From assembly GCF_003731765.1 (NCBI RefSeq), contig NZ_MOAL01000005.1, forward strand, positions 1 through 64,000: DNA of 64,000 bases, read 5' to 3'. Origin of the DNA: Pseudomonas chlororaphis (GTDB lineage Bacteria > Pseudomonadota > Gammaproteobacteria > Pseudomonadales > Pseudomonadaceae). The notes beneath the pieces are model-generated. The model was not told the origin of the DNA and made no database searches. It worked only from the letters and a program-made list of their open reading frames with translations. Each line of letters starts with the position of its first letter. Positions within the stretch are counted from its first letter, which is position 1. The position numbers and the translations under genes were made by a program. Of this stretch, positions 24,648-37,970 are shown piece after piece.

Positions 24648-25392
24648 AAGTGAAAGCATTCAGATCGACATCGACGACGAACAAATGAGCGGGACCTTCC
24701 TCAGTCCCAAATCCAAGGTGCCGGGGGTGTTGTTTGTCCACGGCTGGGGAGGGAGCCAGGAGCGAGATCTGGAACGCGCCAAAGGCATTGCCGGGTTGGG
24801 CTGCGTCTGCCTGACCTTCGATCTGCGTGGCCATGCGGGCACCGGTATTCCGCTGTCTCGGGTGACCCGTGAGGACAATCTGCGGGACTTGCTCGCCGCC
24901 TATGACCGGCTGCTGTCACACCCGGCCCTGGACACCTCGGCGATTGCCGTGGTCGGCACCAGTTACGGTGGCTACCTGGCGAGCATCCTCACGTCCCTGC
25001 GCCCGGTACGCTGGCTGGCGCTGCGGGTGCCGGCGCTGTACCGGGATGAGCAATGGCACACGGCCAAGCGCGATTTGGACAAGGCCGACCTGCTGGCCTA
25101 CCGCAGCCACCGGGTGCCTGCCGAGAGCAATCGTGCCCTGCATGCCTGTTCGGAATTTACCGGGGATGTGCTGTTGGTGGAGTCGGAGACCGATGACCAC
25201 GTGCCCCACGCCACCATCATGAGTTACCGCGCCGCCTGCCAGCAGACCCACTCGTTGACCCATCGCATCATCGACGGGGCGGACCACGCCTTGAGTGACC
25301 CCGTGTCCCAGCAGGCTTACACCTCGATCCTTGTGGACTGGATTACCGAGATGGTGGTGGGCGAGCGCTTGAGTATCATCCAGCAACGTTGA
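24637..25392 (+). CDS. Alpha/beta hydrolase
   Basis: A 251-residue cytoplasmic hydrolase. The fold markers are the oxyanion segment VLFVHGWGGSQ, the nucleophile elbow VVGTSYGGY with Ser109, an acid in VESETDDHVPHATI and the histidine in IDGADHALSDP. This is a complete catalytic triad, as in dienelactone hydrolase or acylaminoacyl-peptidase-like esterases. Its start lies inside the end of the DUF3182 gene, so the two products probably act in one pathway. The substrate is unknown. Confidence 0.85.
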   Translation: MTARSESIQIDIDDEQMSGTFLSPKSKVPGVLFVHGWGGSQERDLERAKGIAGLGCVCLTFDLRGHAGTGIPLSRVTREDNLRDLLAAYDRLLSHPALDTSAIAVVGTSYGGYLASILTSLRPVRWLALRVPALYRDEQWHTAKRDLDKADLLAYRSHRVPAESNRALHACSEFTGDVLLVESETDDHVPHATIMSYRAACQQTHSLTHRIIDGADHALSDPVSQQAYTSILVDWITEMVVGERLSIIQQR

Positions 25393-25461
25393 GCCTGAAT
25401 CCTGCCTGCCTGTTTGACTGACCGGGCTCGCCCGGCCAGCGATGGCAGGTGCCCGTGCCGA

Positions 25462-26442
25462 TCAGGACGACGGTTTTTCCACCCGCAGCGCCTTGGCCTT
25501 GGCTTCCACCAGCAGGTACATCGCCAGCGCCACCAGTAACGGCAAGATGAAGTAGATGGCTCGATAGGCAATCAGCCCGGCCAGCAGGCCACCGCGGGAA
25601 ACCTCGTGTTGCAGCAACGCGACAAACACCGCTTCCAGCACCCCCAGCCCCGCAGGAATATGGGTGATGGCCCCGGCAATCGCGCTGATCAGCAACACCC
25701 CCAGCACCAACGGGTACTCCAGCTTCCCCGGAAGCAGGGTAAAGATCACCGCCGCCATCAATGACCAATTGAGGGCGCCCAGGGCCAATTGCAGCAAGGC
25801 CATGCGGGGCGAGGGCAGGTTGATTTCCGTGCCGCGTATCGACCACTCGCGCCGCCGGGAAAACTGGCAGGCCAGTAGATAGCCGCCGCTGACCAGCAAC
25901 AGCAGCCCCCCGACGACCTGCAAGGCGCCGCTGCTCAAGCTCCAGCCCGGGGGCATCGATACCAGGCCGCTGGCAAACACCACCCCGGCCACGGCCATGT
26001 AGCCGAACCAGTTGGTGGCCAGGCTCAGGCCGAGGATCTTGGCGATGTTGCCCTTGCTCACCCCCAGCCGCGAATAGAGCCGATAACGCATGGCGATGCC
26101 ACCGACCCAGGCGCTGAGGTTGAGGTTGAAGGCGTAGCTGATGATCCCCACCGGCAGAATCTGCCGCCAACCCAGGTCCTGGCGGATGTAGGTCCGGCCG
26201 ATCAGGTCGAAGCAGGCGTACACCAGGAAACTGGTCAGGGTCAGGGCCGCAGCGATCAGCAGTGTCGGCCACTTGAAGTCGGCCAGGGTGCTGAACACTT
26301 CGTGCCAGTCGATCCGCCGCGCCAGCAGGGTAAACAGTACGATCAGCGCCAGGAAGAACAGCACGGTCAAAGGCTTTTGCAGGCGGCTCCATAATGATTT
26401 TTTCTGGGGCGCTGAAGACGCGGCAGCCTGGGAGTGGCTCAT
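25462..26442 (-). CDS. ybhN: YbhN-like membrane protein (lysylphosphatidylglycerol synthase TM family)
   Basis: A 326-residue inner-membrane protein starting at MSHSQAAASSAPQKKSLW, with about eight membrane segments (VLFFLALIVLFTLLA, LLIAAALTLTSFLVYACF and others). It shows the family motif ISYAFNLNLSAWVGGIAMRY and the late ITHIPAGLGVLEAVFVALLQ. It has no catalytic MprF domain, so it is probably a lipid-flipping or transport partner. The start codon overlaps the clsB stop (ATGA). The earlier in-frame starts lie inside clsB. Confidence 0.88.
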   Translation of the reverse strand: MSHSQAAASSAPQKKSLWSRLQKPLTVLFFLALIVLFTLLARRIDWHEVFSTLADFKWPTLLIAAALTLTSFLVYACFDLIGRTYIRQDLGWRQILPVGIISYAFNLNLSAWVGGIAMRYRLYSRLGVSKGNIAKILGLSLATNWFGYMAVAGVVFASGLVSMPPGWSLSSGALQVVGGLLLLVSGGYLLACQFSRRREWSIRGTEINLPSPRMALLQLALGALNWSLMAAVIFTLLPGKLEYPLVLGVLLISAIAGAITHIPAGLGVLEAVFVALLQHEVSRGGLLAGLIAYRAIYFILPLLVALAMYLLVEAKAKALRVEKPSS

Positions 26443-27725
26443 GGCTGCGACTCCTGGCGGGGGTGGGTGACGGCTTGCAGTCGCGGTTTGTGCGCGGGCA
26501 GCCCGCCAGCCCAGGCCGGAAAGTGCCGCAGGCAGTGAAACACCACAAAGCCCACGGTGAGCCGCCACAGCCGGCCGCGGGGCGCAGGGTTGGCGGTGAC
26601 GGCCTTGCAGTGGTCGCGGCTCAGGCAATCAAGGCGCTCGAACAACTCATGATTGAACGCCCGGTCGCGGATCAGCACATTGGCCTCCAGGTTCAGCGCC
26701 AGGCTCAAGGGGTCGAGATTGCTTGAGCCCACGGTGCTCCAATCGTCGTCCACCAGGGCCACCTTGCCGTGCAGCGGACGCTGGCAGTATTCGTGGATGC
26801 TCACCCCGTCCTTGAGCAGGTAATCGTAAAGTAGGCGTGCGGCGAACTTGGCGATAGGCATGTCCGGCTCGCCTTGCAGAATCAAACGCACCTCGACCCC
26901 GCGCCGCGCTGCGTTACGGATCTCCCGCAGCAGGCGAAAACCCGGGAAGAAGTAGGCGTTGGCGATCACCACCCGCTGCCGGGCGCCGCGCAGCACATGC
27001 AGGTAGACCTCTTCGATGTCTGAGCGATGTTCACGGTTGTCCCGGTACACCAGGCGCACCTGCCCCTGATGATCGGTCTGTGCCAACTCGGCGCGGCGCC
27101 GGGAACGACGCTGCCACCAATACCGGGCCCGGGCCGGGCGGCCGCTTTGCTGCAAGGCGAAATGATGGATGTCGATCACCGCCGGGCCTTCGATCAGCAC
27201 CGCGTAATCCTGCTTGGCTTCCGGGCCGAAGTCGGCCAGGTGGTCGGCGGAAAAGTTGATCCCGCCGATGAAGGCCAGGCTGCCGTCCACCACCACGATC
27301 TTGCGGTGCAAGCGGCGGAACCAGTTGGTGCGCACGCCGAGGATGGGGCGCGCCGGGTCGAACATCTGCAGGCGCACGCCGGCCGAGCTCAAGGCACCGA
27401 GGAAGCTCTGGCTCAGTTCGCCGCAGCCGAAACCGTCGAGGCTGACGCTGACCCGCACTCCACGCTGCGCGGCCTCGATAAGGATCTGCTGCAGCTCGTT
27501 GCCGACCTTGTCTTCGAAGAGGATGAAGGTCTCCAGGAGGATTTCTTCCTGTGCCTGGCGCAGGGCCTCAAACACCTTGGGAAAGTAGGCTTCGCCATTC
27601 TCCAGCAACTCGATCCGATTGTTGTTGTGCCAGCCATATTCCAGGTCGACGGCAGGTGACGGCGCGCTCGGCGCGGCCTCCGCGAGCTGATCCACAACGT
27701 TTTTTTCCAGCGGTGCGCTGTTCAT
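26439..27725 (-). CDS. clsB: Cardiolipin synthase B, phospholipase D family
   Basis: A 428-residue enzyme with two HKD motifs: LHRKIVVVDGSLAFIGGIN and LHGKVALVDDDWSTVGSSN. In E. coli, ClsB (YbhO) makes cardiolipin from two phosphatidylglycerols and can also use phosphatidylethanolamine. The C-terminal hydrophobic stretch (LWRLTVGFVVFHCLRHFPAW) may anchor it. It lies between ybhP-like and ybhN-like genes, the same trio as E. coli, with four-base overlaps at both ends. A longer frame to 28250 lies inside the ybhP-like gene. Confidence 0.92.
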   Translation of the reverse strand: MNSAPLEKNVVDQLAEAAPSAPSPAVDLEYGWHNNNRIELLENGEAYFPKVFEALRQAQEEILLETFILFEDKVGNELQQILIEAAQRGVRVSVSLDGFGCGELSQSFLGALSSAGVRLQMFDPARPILGVRTNWFRRLHRKIVVVDGSLAFIGGINFSADHLADFGPEAKQDYAVLIEGPAVIDIHHFALQQSGRPARARYWWQRRSRRRAELAQTDHQGQVRLVYRDNREHRSDIEEVYLHVLRGARQRVVIANAYFFPGFRLLREIRNAARRGVEVRLILQGEPDMPIAKFAARLLYDYLLKDGVSIHEYCQRPLHGKVALVDDDWSTVGSSNLDPLSLALNLEANVLIRDRAFNHELFERLDCLSRDHCKAVTANPAPRGRLWRLTVGFVVFHCLRHFPAWAGGLPAHKPRLQAVTHPRQESQP

Positions 27726-28510
27726 AGTTCGACCTCCACCGCCAGCGGAGCATGGTCGGACAGATGGGACCAGGGGTGGGCCGCCAGCACTTTGGGCTGG
27801 TGGATTTTCAGGTTGCGGACATAAATCCGATCCAGGCGCAGCAGCGGCCAGCGCGCCGGAAAGCTGCGAGCCGGCTTGCCCTGAGTACTGACGAACACTT
27901 CCTGCAGGCCGCTGGGGGCGAGGATGATATCGGCGCGCTGGCGCCAGTCGTTGAAGTCCCCGGCGACAATCAGCGGGGCCTCCGGCGGAATTTCGGCGAT
28001 CCGTTGCAGCAGCAATTGCAGTTGCTGCTGACGGTGGTTTTCGCGCAGCCCCAAGTGCACGCAAATGGCGTGGGTTTCCCGATCCTGGCCCGGCAGGCGC
28101 AACACGCAATGCAGCAGGCCACGGTTCTCGTGGCCGGAAAGGGACACATCGAGGTTGTCGTACCGCACGATCTGGAATTTCGACAGTAGGGCATTGCCAT
28201 GGTCGCCCTCGGGGTACACCGCGTTGCGGCCGTAGGCGAACTGCGGCCACAGGCTGTCGGCGAGGAACTCGTACTGGGGCATGTTGGGCCAGTTGCTGTA
28301 GCGCTGGGGGTGGCCCTCATGGGTGCCGTGGATTTCCTGCAGGAACACCAAGTCGGCGGCCACGCTGCGCACCGCGTCCCGCAATTCCGGGAGGATGAAG
28401 CGGCGGTTGAGGGCGGTGAAGCCTTTGTGGGTATTGACGGTCAGCACCCGAAAGCGAGTCAGGGCCGGAGTCTGGGCGAGGCTTGGCCGCGTTGCGGAGT
28501 CGGCACTCAT
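27722..28510 (-). CDS. ybhP: YbhP-like endonuclease/exonuclease/phosphatase family protein
   Basis: A 262-residue soluble metallohydrolase. Family blocks are FRVLTVNTHKGF, DLVFLQEIHGTHEGHPQR, HLGLRENHRQQQLQ, VAGDFNDWRQRAD and the final histidine WSHLSDHAPLAVEVEL, which give the Asn, Glu, Asp/Asn and His residues of the EEP active site. The partner genes clsB and ybhN suggest a phospholipid or phosphodiester substrate, but none is proven. First gene of a three-gene minus-strand operon. Confidence 0.88.
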   Translation of the reverse strand: MSADSATRPSLAQTPALTRFRVLTVNTHKGFTALNRRFILPELRDAVRSVAADLVFLQEIHGTHEGHPQRYSNWPNMPQYEFLADSLWPQFAYGRNAVYPEGDHGNALLSKFQIVRYDNLDVSLSGHENRGLLHCVLRLPGQDRETHAICVHLGLRENHRQQQLQLLLQRIAEIPPEAPLIVAGDFNDWRQRADIILAPSGLQEVFVSTQGKPARSFPARWPLLRLDRIYVRNLKIHQPKVLAAHPWSHLSDHAPLAVEVEL

Positions 28511-28780
28511 AGGCGCGACCTGGGCGTGGCGGGTCGAGGGGCGGTCATATCGAAGTGATTCGCTGCCATGTCTGCTCCAATGCGTGGGCCTTGGATGACC
28601 CCGGTGAGTGGATGACTGTGCTGCGAGGGAGAAAGTTTCGACGCGCCTACGGACGGTGATCCATGGACGGCCTGTCGATTTTCAGAGGGGGAGCGCTACG
28701 CTTGTCGCTCAGGCCAAAGCGAACTTGCCGGGCATTTGCCGATCAGTTCCTTACAGACCTTGCCGAAGGAGCCTTCCGTT

Positions 28781-30823
28781 GTGCTGAAACTCAAGACCGC
28801 AATGTTGTTGGGTGTGCTGCTGTTTATGGGCAGCAGTGAGCTGGAGGCTGCCCCCGCTACAGCGGCCGATGAGCCCGCCGAAAAAACCGAGTTGCTGGTC
28901 GAGGGCGGCTTGCTCGGTGCCATCAGTTCGAGCATTGGAGAGGTCCAGGACAAGCTCGACCTCAACGAAAACCTGATCGATGCCTGGCGCCTGCGGGCCG
29001 ACCGCGCGGCGGACGAAGTCGGGCGCTTGGTCAATCCCCCCACGGACCGCTCCAACTGGAGCGTGGCCGGGGATTTCTTGATGTTGTCCGGGGTGTGGAT
29101 CGGCGCCTTTGCGGTGTTGACCCTGCTGGGCGGCATCTTCGCCAGGCGCCTGGGCCAGCAACGCCTGTTGCGCGCCCGGGAACGCAGCCAGTCGGTACTC
29201 GGTTATTTACTCCCTTACACACTCCCCGCACTGATTTGCCTGCCCTTGACCCTGTATGTCAGCCACCTGGTGCCCAGCTCGGTAGGGCGGGCGCTGGCGC
29301 TGTGTTTCGCCTATGCCACCAGCAGCGGGATTTTTTCCACGTCGGTGCTGTTGTGCCTGGTGGTGCTGTTCAATCGCGGGCACAAGCGTCCCGCGGTGCG
29401 ACTCATCCGCGCTTACTGCCCGAAACCGCTGTTCCTGATCGGCTTCTTTGCCGCCCTCAGTGACGCCCTGGTCAGCCCGCAGATCGCCCGGCAACTGGGT
29501 GGCAATATCACCAGCAGTGTGGCGGTGTTCACGGGCCTGGCGGCGTCCCTGACCTTTGCCATGCTGGTGATCCGTCTGCGCCGGCCGGTGGCCCATCTGA
29601 TTCGCAATCGCCCCCTGGCCCAGCGTCTCAAGCAGCCGGCGTTGCAAGAATCCCTGCGGATTTTTTCCGGGCTCTGGTACTGGCCGATTCTGTTGATGGT
29701 GCTGGTGTCCGCGGTGAACCTGATCGGGATCGGTGAAGACAACCAGAAGGCCCTGCGCTGCGCCCTGCTGACCACGGTGCTGCTGATTGCCACGGTGTTT
29801 CTCAGCACGATTTTCCAGCACCTGTTCAAGTCCCGCAGCGCTCGGGCCTTGCAGCACAGCAGCGCCTACAAGGAGCGCCTGCTGAGCCTGTTGCACGCCT
29901 TGTTGCGGATTGTCATGGCCATCGCCTTTATCGAGATATTGGGGCGGATCTGGGGCCTGTCGTTGTTCGAGTTCGCCCAGCGCAACACGGTGGGCCGGGC
30001 CATCAGCGATTCGTTGAGCCGCATCGGCCTGATCTTCCTGGTCACCTGGCTGCTCTGGGTGGTGCTCGACACGGCGATCCAGGAGGCCCTCAAGCCGCCG
30101 CTCACCAAACGCTCGGCGCGCCAGCCCAGCACCCGGGTGAAAACCATCCTGCCGCTGCTGCGCAACGCGATCAAAATCATCCTGGTGGTGATCTGCGCCA
30201 TCACCACCATGGCCAATCTGGGGATCAATGTCGGGCCGCTGCTGGCGGGGGCCGGGGTGGTCGGGCTGGCCATCGGCTTTGGCTCCCAACAACTGGTGCA
30301 GGACGTGATTACCGGCTTGTTCATCATCATTGAGGACACCCTGTCCATTGGCGACTGGGTGGTGCTCGACTCGGGGCACGCGGGCACGGTGGAGGGCCTG
30401 ACCATTCGCACCCTGCGCCTGCGCGACGGCAAGGGCTTCGTGCATTCGGTGCCCTTTGGCCAGATCAAGGCGGTGACCAACCAATCACGGCAATTCGCCT
30501 ATGCGTTCTTCTCGGTGCAGTTCACCTACGACACCGATGTCGACAAGGCCATCGAGCTGATCCGCGAGGCCGGCCGTTCCATCACCGAGGATCCGTTCCT
30601 GAAGTACAACCTGCAGGGCACGCTGGATGTGTTCGGCGTGGACAAGATGGACCTCAATGGCGTGGTGCTGACCGCGCAGTTCCGCACGGTTTCCGGTGGC
30701 CAGTACGCGGTCAACCGCGCGTTCAACCAGCGCTTGAAAAAGCTTGTGGATAACTGCCCCGAGGTGCACTTCGCCCAGACTTATCCGCAGCCGGTGGCGC
30801 TGCCCAGCCCTCCCGCCGTTTGA
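28781..30823 (+). CDS. MscS-type mechanosensitive ion channel
   Basis: A 680-residue channel protein. The GTG at 28781 is preferred because GAAGGAG lies nine bases upstream and the resulting N terminus (LKLKTAMLLGVLLFMGSSELEA then APA) is a clean signal peptide; the frame is open to 28736. Several membrane segments follow. The MscS core is near the C terminus: the pore helix GPLLAGAGVVGLAIGFGSQQ, VQDVITGLFIIIEDTLSIGD and the beta domain GTVEGLTIRTLRLRDGKGF. Size and layout resemble the larger E. coli paralogues such as YbiO. Its stop is nine bases from that of lhr, which reads the other way. Confidence 0.9.
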   Translation: MLKLKTAMLLGVLLFMGSSELEAAPATAADEPAEKTELLVEGGLLGAISSSIGEVQDKLDLNENLIDAWRLRADRAADEVGRLVNPPTDRSNWSVAGDFLMLSGVWIGAFAVLTLLGGIFARRLGQQRLLRARERSQSVLGYLLPYTLPALICLPLTLYVSHLVPSSVGRALALCFAYATSSGIFSTSVLLCLVVLFNRGHKRPAVRLIRAYCPKPLFLIGFFAALSDALVSPQIARQLGGNITSSVAVFTGLAASLTFAMLVIRLRRPVAHLIRNRPLAQRLKQPALQESLRIFSGLWYWPILLMVLVSAVNLIGIGEDNQKALRCALLTTVLLIATVFLSTIFQHLFKSRSARALQHSSAYKERLLSLLHALLRIVMAIAFIEILGRIWGLSLFEFAQRNTVGRAISDSLSRIGLIFLVTWLLWVVLDTAIQEALKPPLTKRSARQPSTRVKTILPLLRNAIKIILVVICAITTMANLGINVGPLLAGAGVVGLAIGFGSQQLVQDVITGLFIIIEDTLSIGDWVVLDSGHAGTVEGLTIRTLRLRDGKGFVHSVPFGQIKAVTNQSRQFAYAFFSVQFTYDTDVDKAIELIREAGRSITEDPFLKYNLQGTLDVFGVDKMDLNGVVLTAQFRTVSGGQYAVNRAFNQRLKKLVDNCPEVHFAQTYPQPVALPSPPAV

Positions 30824-30832
30824 AGGGGCGGC

Positions 30833-35143
<4,311 letters not shown>

Positions 35144-35367
35144 GGAGGATTTATGCGGCCGTCCCGGCCAAGTTGCAAGCCTGGCCTGTCGGCATTCGTA
35201 GACGGCGGGATCGGGCTGCGCCAAATGGCCGGCGCCTCAACACTTTCTCAGTGACGGTTGCGCCGGAAACCCGCAAAATGCAACGATTCTGGCTACTCTC
35301 AATGACCGAGCCTCCAGGCTTGGCCACTTAAAACCATCGTTCTGAACAGATTGGGCCTGCTGACTCT

Positions 35368-36252
35368 ATGCGAATGCGCCTTATGTTACTGGGCGGCGGA
35401 AATGCCCTTGGGCAGGCGCTGATTCGCCTCGGTGCGGAGGAAGACATCGGTTTCCTCGCCCCTCGTCCGCCGCAAGACGGCTGGGACGCCGCGAGCCTGA
35501 CGCAACTGCTCGACGACACCCGTCCGGATGCCTTGATCAACCTTGCCTACTACTTCGACTGGTTCCAGGCGGAGTCTGTGCCCGAGGCGCGCCTGGCTGG
35601 CCAGGAACGGGCGGTGGAGCGTCTGGCCGAACTCTGTCAGCACCACAATATCGTCCTGCTGCAACCGTCCAGTTACCGGGTGTTCGACGGCTCGCGGGCC
35701 ACGGCCTACAGCGAAAAAGACGAACCCATTCCCCTCGGCCTGCGTGGCCAGGCGCTGTGGCGGATCGAGCAGAGCGTGCGCGCCACCTGCCCGCAGCACG
35801 TGTTGCTGCGCCTGGGCTGGTTGCTCGACGACAGCGCCGACGGCATTCTCGGGCGCTTCCTGGCACGGGCCGAACAGCCGGGGGAACTGCTGATGGCCGA
35901 CGACCGGCGGGGCAACCCGACGCCGGTGGACGATGCCGCACGGGTGATCATTTCCGTGCTCAAGCAACTCGACTGCGCGGCGCCGCTGTGGGGCACTTAC
36001 CACTACGCCGGGCAAGAGGCGACCACCGTCCTGGCCTTGGGGCAGGCGGTGCTGACCGAAGCCCGGCAACTGCATGCCCTGGCCATCGAAGCACCCACCG
36101 CCCAGGCCCACGCTGCGAGCCCTGACGTGGCCGAAGAGCCGCAGCACGCGGTACTGGCCTGCAAGAAAATTCTTCACACCTTCGGGATCAAGCCGCGTGC
36201 CTGGCGCGCGGCGCTCCCGGCTTTACTGGATAGGTTTTATCGTCATGGCTGA
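35368..36252 (+). CDS. RmlD-like sugar-nucleotide SDR, probably inactive as a reductase
   Basis: A 294-residue Rossmann protein. The dinucleotide-binding loop is visible (LLGGGNALGQAL), as are the RmlD-like segments LINLAYYF and SSYRVFDGSRATAYSEKDEP. The catalytic YxxxK of the SDR family should fall at PLGLRGQALW, where Arg126 and Leu130 replace Tyr and Lys. It may thus be a pseudo-reductase, like the MAT2B branch of this family. The gene overlaps the following epimerase by eight bases. In P. aeruginosa the same pair stands next to oprG. Confidence 0.85.
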   Translation: MRMRLMLLGGGNALGQALIRLGAEEDIGFLAPRPPQDGWDAASLTQLLDDTRPDALINLAYYFDWFQAESVPEARLAGQERAVERLAELCQHHNIVLLQPSSYRVFDGSRATAYSEKDEPIPLGLRGQALWRIEQSVRATCPQHVLLRLGWLLDDSADGILGRFLARAEQPGELLMADDRRGNPTPVDDAARVIISVLKQLDCAAPLWGTYHYAGQEATTVLALGQAVLTEARQLHALAIEAPTAQAHAASPDVAEEPQHAVLACKKILHTFGIKPRAWRAALPALLDRFYRHG

Positions 36253-37174
36253 AGGCCCTGTATTGATCACCGGCGGTGCCGGCTTCATCGGTTCGCATCT
36301 GGTCGACGCCTTGCTCGCCAAGGGCTACTCGGTGCGCATCCTCGATGACCTGTCCACCGGCAAGCCCGGCAACCTTCCCCTGGACAATCCACGGGTTGAA
36401 TTGATCGAGGGCGATGTCGCCGATGCCGCGCTGGTGGCACGGGTCATGGCTGGCTGCCAAGGCGTGGCCCATCTGGCGGCGGTGGCTTCGGTACAGGCGT
36501 CTGTGGACGACCCGGTGCGCACCCATCAAAGCAATTTCATCGGCACCCTGAACGTCTGTGAAGCCATGCGCCAGGCCGGGGTCAAGCGGGTGTTGTTCGC
36601 TTCCAGCGCGGCGGTCTACGGCAACAATGGCGAAGGTGAGTCGATCGATGAAGAAACGCCCAAGTCGCCGCTGACGCCTTACGCGGTCGATAAGCTGGCG
36701 AGCGAGCACTACCTGGATTTCTATCGCCGCGAGCATGGGCTGGAGCCGGCGATCTTTCGCTTCTTCAACATCTTCGGGCCGCGTCAGGACCCGTCTTCGC
36801 CTTATTCCGGGGTGATCAGCATTTTCAGCGAGCGGGCCCAGAAAGGCCTGCCCATCACCGTGTTTGGCGATGGCGAGCAAACCCGGGATTTCGTCTACGT
36901 CGAAGATTTGGTCGATGTGTTGGTACAGGCCCTGGAAGCGCCGCAGTTGGAAATCGGTGCGGTCAACGTTGGCCTGAACCAGGCCACCACCCTCAAGCAG
37001 ATGCTTGAAGCCCTGGGGCAAGTGGTGGGGCCGCTGCCGCCCATCAGCTATGGTCCGGCACGGGCAGGGGACATCCGTCATTCCCGGGCCAACAACCAGC
37101 GGTTGTTGCAGCGCTTCACCTTCCCGGAGCAGACCCCGATGAACGTCGGACTGGCTCGACTGATGGGCCGCTGA
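36245..37174 (+). CDS. NAD-dependent nucleotide-sugar epimerase/dehydratase
   Basis: A 309-residue extended SDR. ATG at 36245 gives MAEGPVLITGGAGFIGSHLV with the GxxGxxG loop. The active-site set is intact: FASSAAVYGNNGEGES for the Ser/Thr, and TPYAVDKLASEHYLDFYRRE with YxxxK. GEQTRDFVYVEDLVDVLVQA and the C-terminal GPARAGDIRHSRANN are typical of UDP-glucose 4-epimerase-like enzymes. It overlaps the preceding RmlD-like gene by eight bases, hinting at a joint role. The sugar substrate is not clear, and no polysaccharide cluster is nearby. Confidence 0.92.
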   Translation: MAEGPVLITGGAGFIGSHLVDALLAKGYSVRILDDLSTGKPGNLPLDNPRVELIEGDVADAALVARVMAGCQGVAHLAAVASVQASVDDPVRTHQSNFIGTLNVCEAMRQAGVKRVLFASSAAVYGNNGEGESIDEETPKSPLTPYAVDKLASEHYLDFYRREHGLEPAIFRFFNIFGPRQDPSSPYSGVISIFSERAQKGLPITVFGDGEQTRDFVYVEDLVDVLVQALEAPQLEIGAVNVGLNQATTLKQMLEALGQVVGPLPPISYGPARAGDIRHSRANNQRLLQRFTFPEQTPMNVGLARLMGR

Positions 37175-37190
37175 GGTTTTCAGCGAGACA

Positions 37191-37220
37191 AAAAAAGGCG
37201 CCTGTGTAGGCGCCTTTTTT
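37191..37220. terminator. Bidirectional terminator between the epimerase gene and oprG
   Basis: AAAAAAGGCGCC and GGCGCCTTTTTT form a perfect 12-bp inverted repeat around TGTGTA. Confidence 0.95.
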
Positions 37221-37233
37221 GTGCGTGGGTACC

Positions 37234-37932
37234 TTAGAACTTGTAGCCCAGGCCCACCATGTAGACCCATGGATCAACGTCCACATTGACCTTGGCACGG
37301 GTGCCCGGCGCTACGCTGTTATTGTCCACGTAGGCGCGGGTGTCGATGTCGATATAACGGACCTGGGCGTTGATCATGACCTTGTCGGTCAGCATGTAGT
37401 CGGCACCCAGTTGCCAGGCCATGCCCCAGGAGTTCTTGGCGCGGAAGTTATCGAAACCGGCGGCGTTGGCCTCGCTGCCGACGTGCTCGTCATAGATCCA
37501 GGTGTAGTTGATGCCGGCGCCCACGTAGGGCTGGAAGGTCGACTTATTGTCCAGCGGGTAGTAGACCACGCTCAGGGTCGGCGGCAGGTGCTTGAGGGTA
37601 CCGAGCTTGCCGTTGGCAGGGGCCAGGCTGGTGCCTTTGATTTTCACGTCGTGTTCGAACGGTGAGGCCGCCAGCAGTTCGATGCCCACGTGGTTGGTGA
37701 GCATGTAGGCGAAGTTCAGGCCCAGTTGGGTGTCGCTGCTCATGGTTGCCTTGCCGCCCAGGTCGGTACCTGCTGCCGGGCCGCGATCGACCTTGACGCT
37801 GGAACTGTCGGCTTTTGGATTGACGGTGATTGCACCGGCGCGAACGATGATTTCGCCGGCTTCGTGAGCGTTGGCAATCGGGGCAGAAAGGGCGAGCGCG
37901 ACGAGGGAGGCGCTGAGCAAGGACTTGTGCAT
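37234..37932 (-). CDS. oprG: Outer-membrane protein OprG (OmpW family)
   Basis: A 232-residue beta-barrel protein of the OmpW family, eight strands and a hydrophobic channel. The start MHKSLLSASLVALALSAPIANA is a signal peptide with GGAG eight bases upstream; an in-frame codon at 37971 was rejected. Family segments are GEIIVRAGAITVNPKADSS, LGLNFAYMLTNHVGIELLAA and the C-terminal VDPWVYMVGLGYKF, whose final Phe is the outer-membrane targeting residue. OprG of P. aeruginosa is induced under low oxygen by Anr and helps small hydrophobic molecules cross. A good Anr/Fnr-like box lies upstream. Confidence 0.95.
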   Translation of the reverse strand: MHKSLLSASLVALALSAPIANAHEAGEIIVRAGAITVNPKADSSSVKVDRGPAAGTDLGGKATMSSDTQLGLNFAYMLTNHVGIELLAASPFEHDVKIKGTSLAPANGKLGTLKHLPPTLSVVYYPLDNKSTFQPYVGAGINYTWIYDEHVGSEANAAGFDNFRAKNSWGMAWQLGADYMLTDKVMINAQVRYIDIDTRAYVDNNSVAPGTRAKVNVDVDPWVYMVGLGYKF

Positions 37933-37970
37933 GGGAGGCTCCAAAGGACGTTTCAAATTGACTGGGGCCA

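Noticed and set aside
25422..25435. CCGGGC/GCCCGG hairpin between the alpha/beta hydrolase and ybhN
   Set aside because: Loop is only two to four bases and no T tract follows, so it is not called a terminator.
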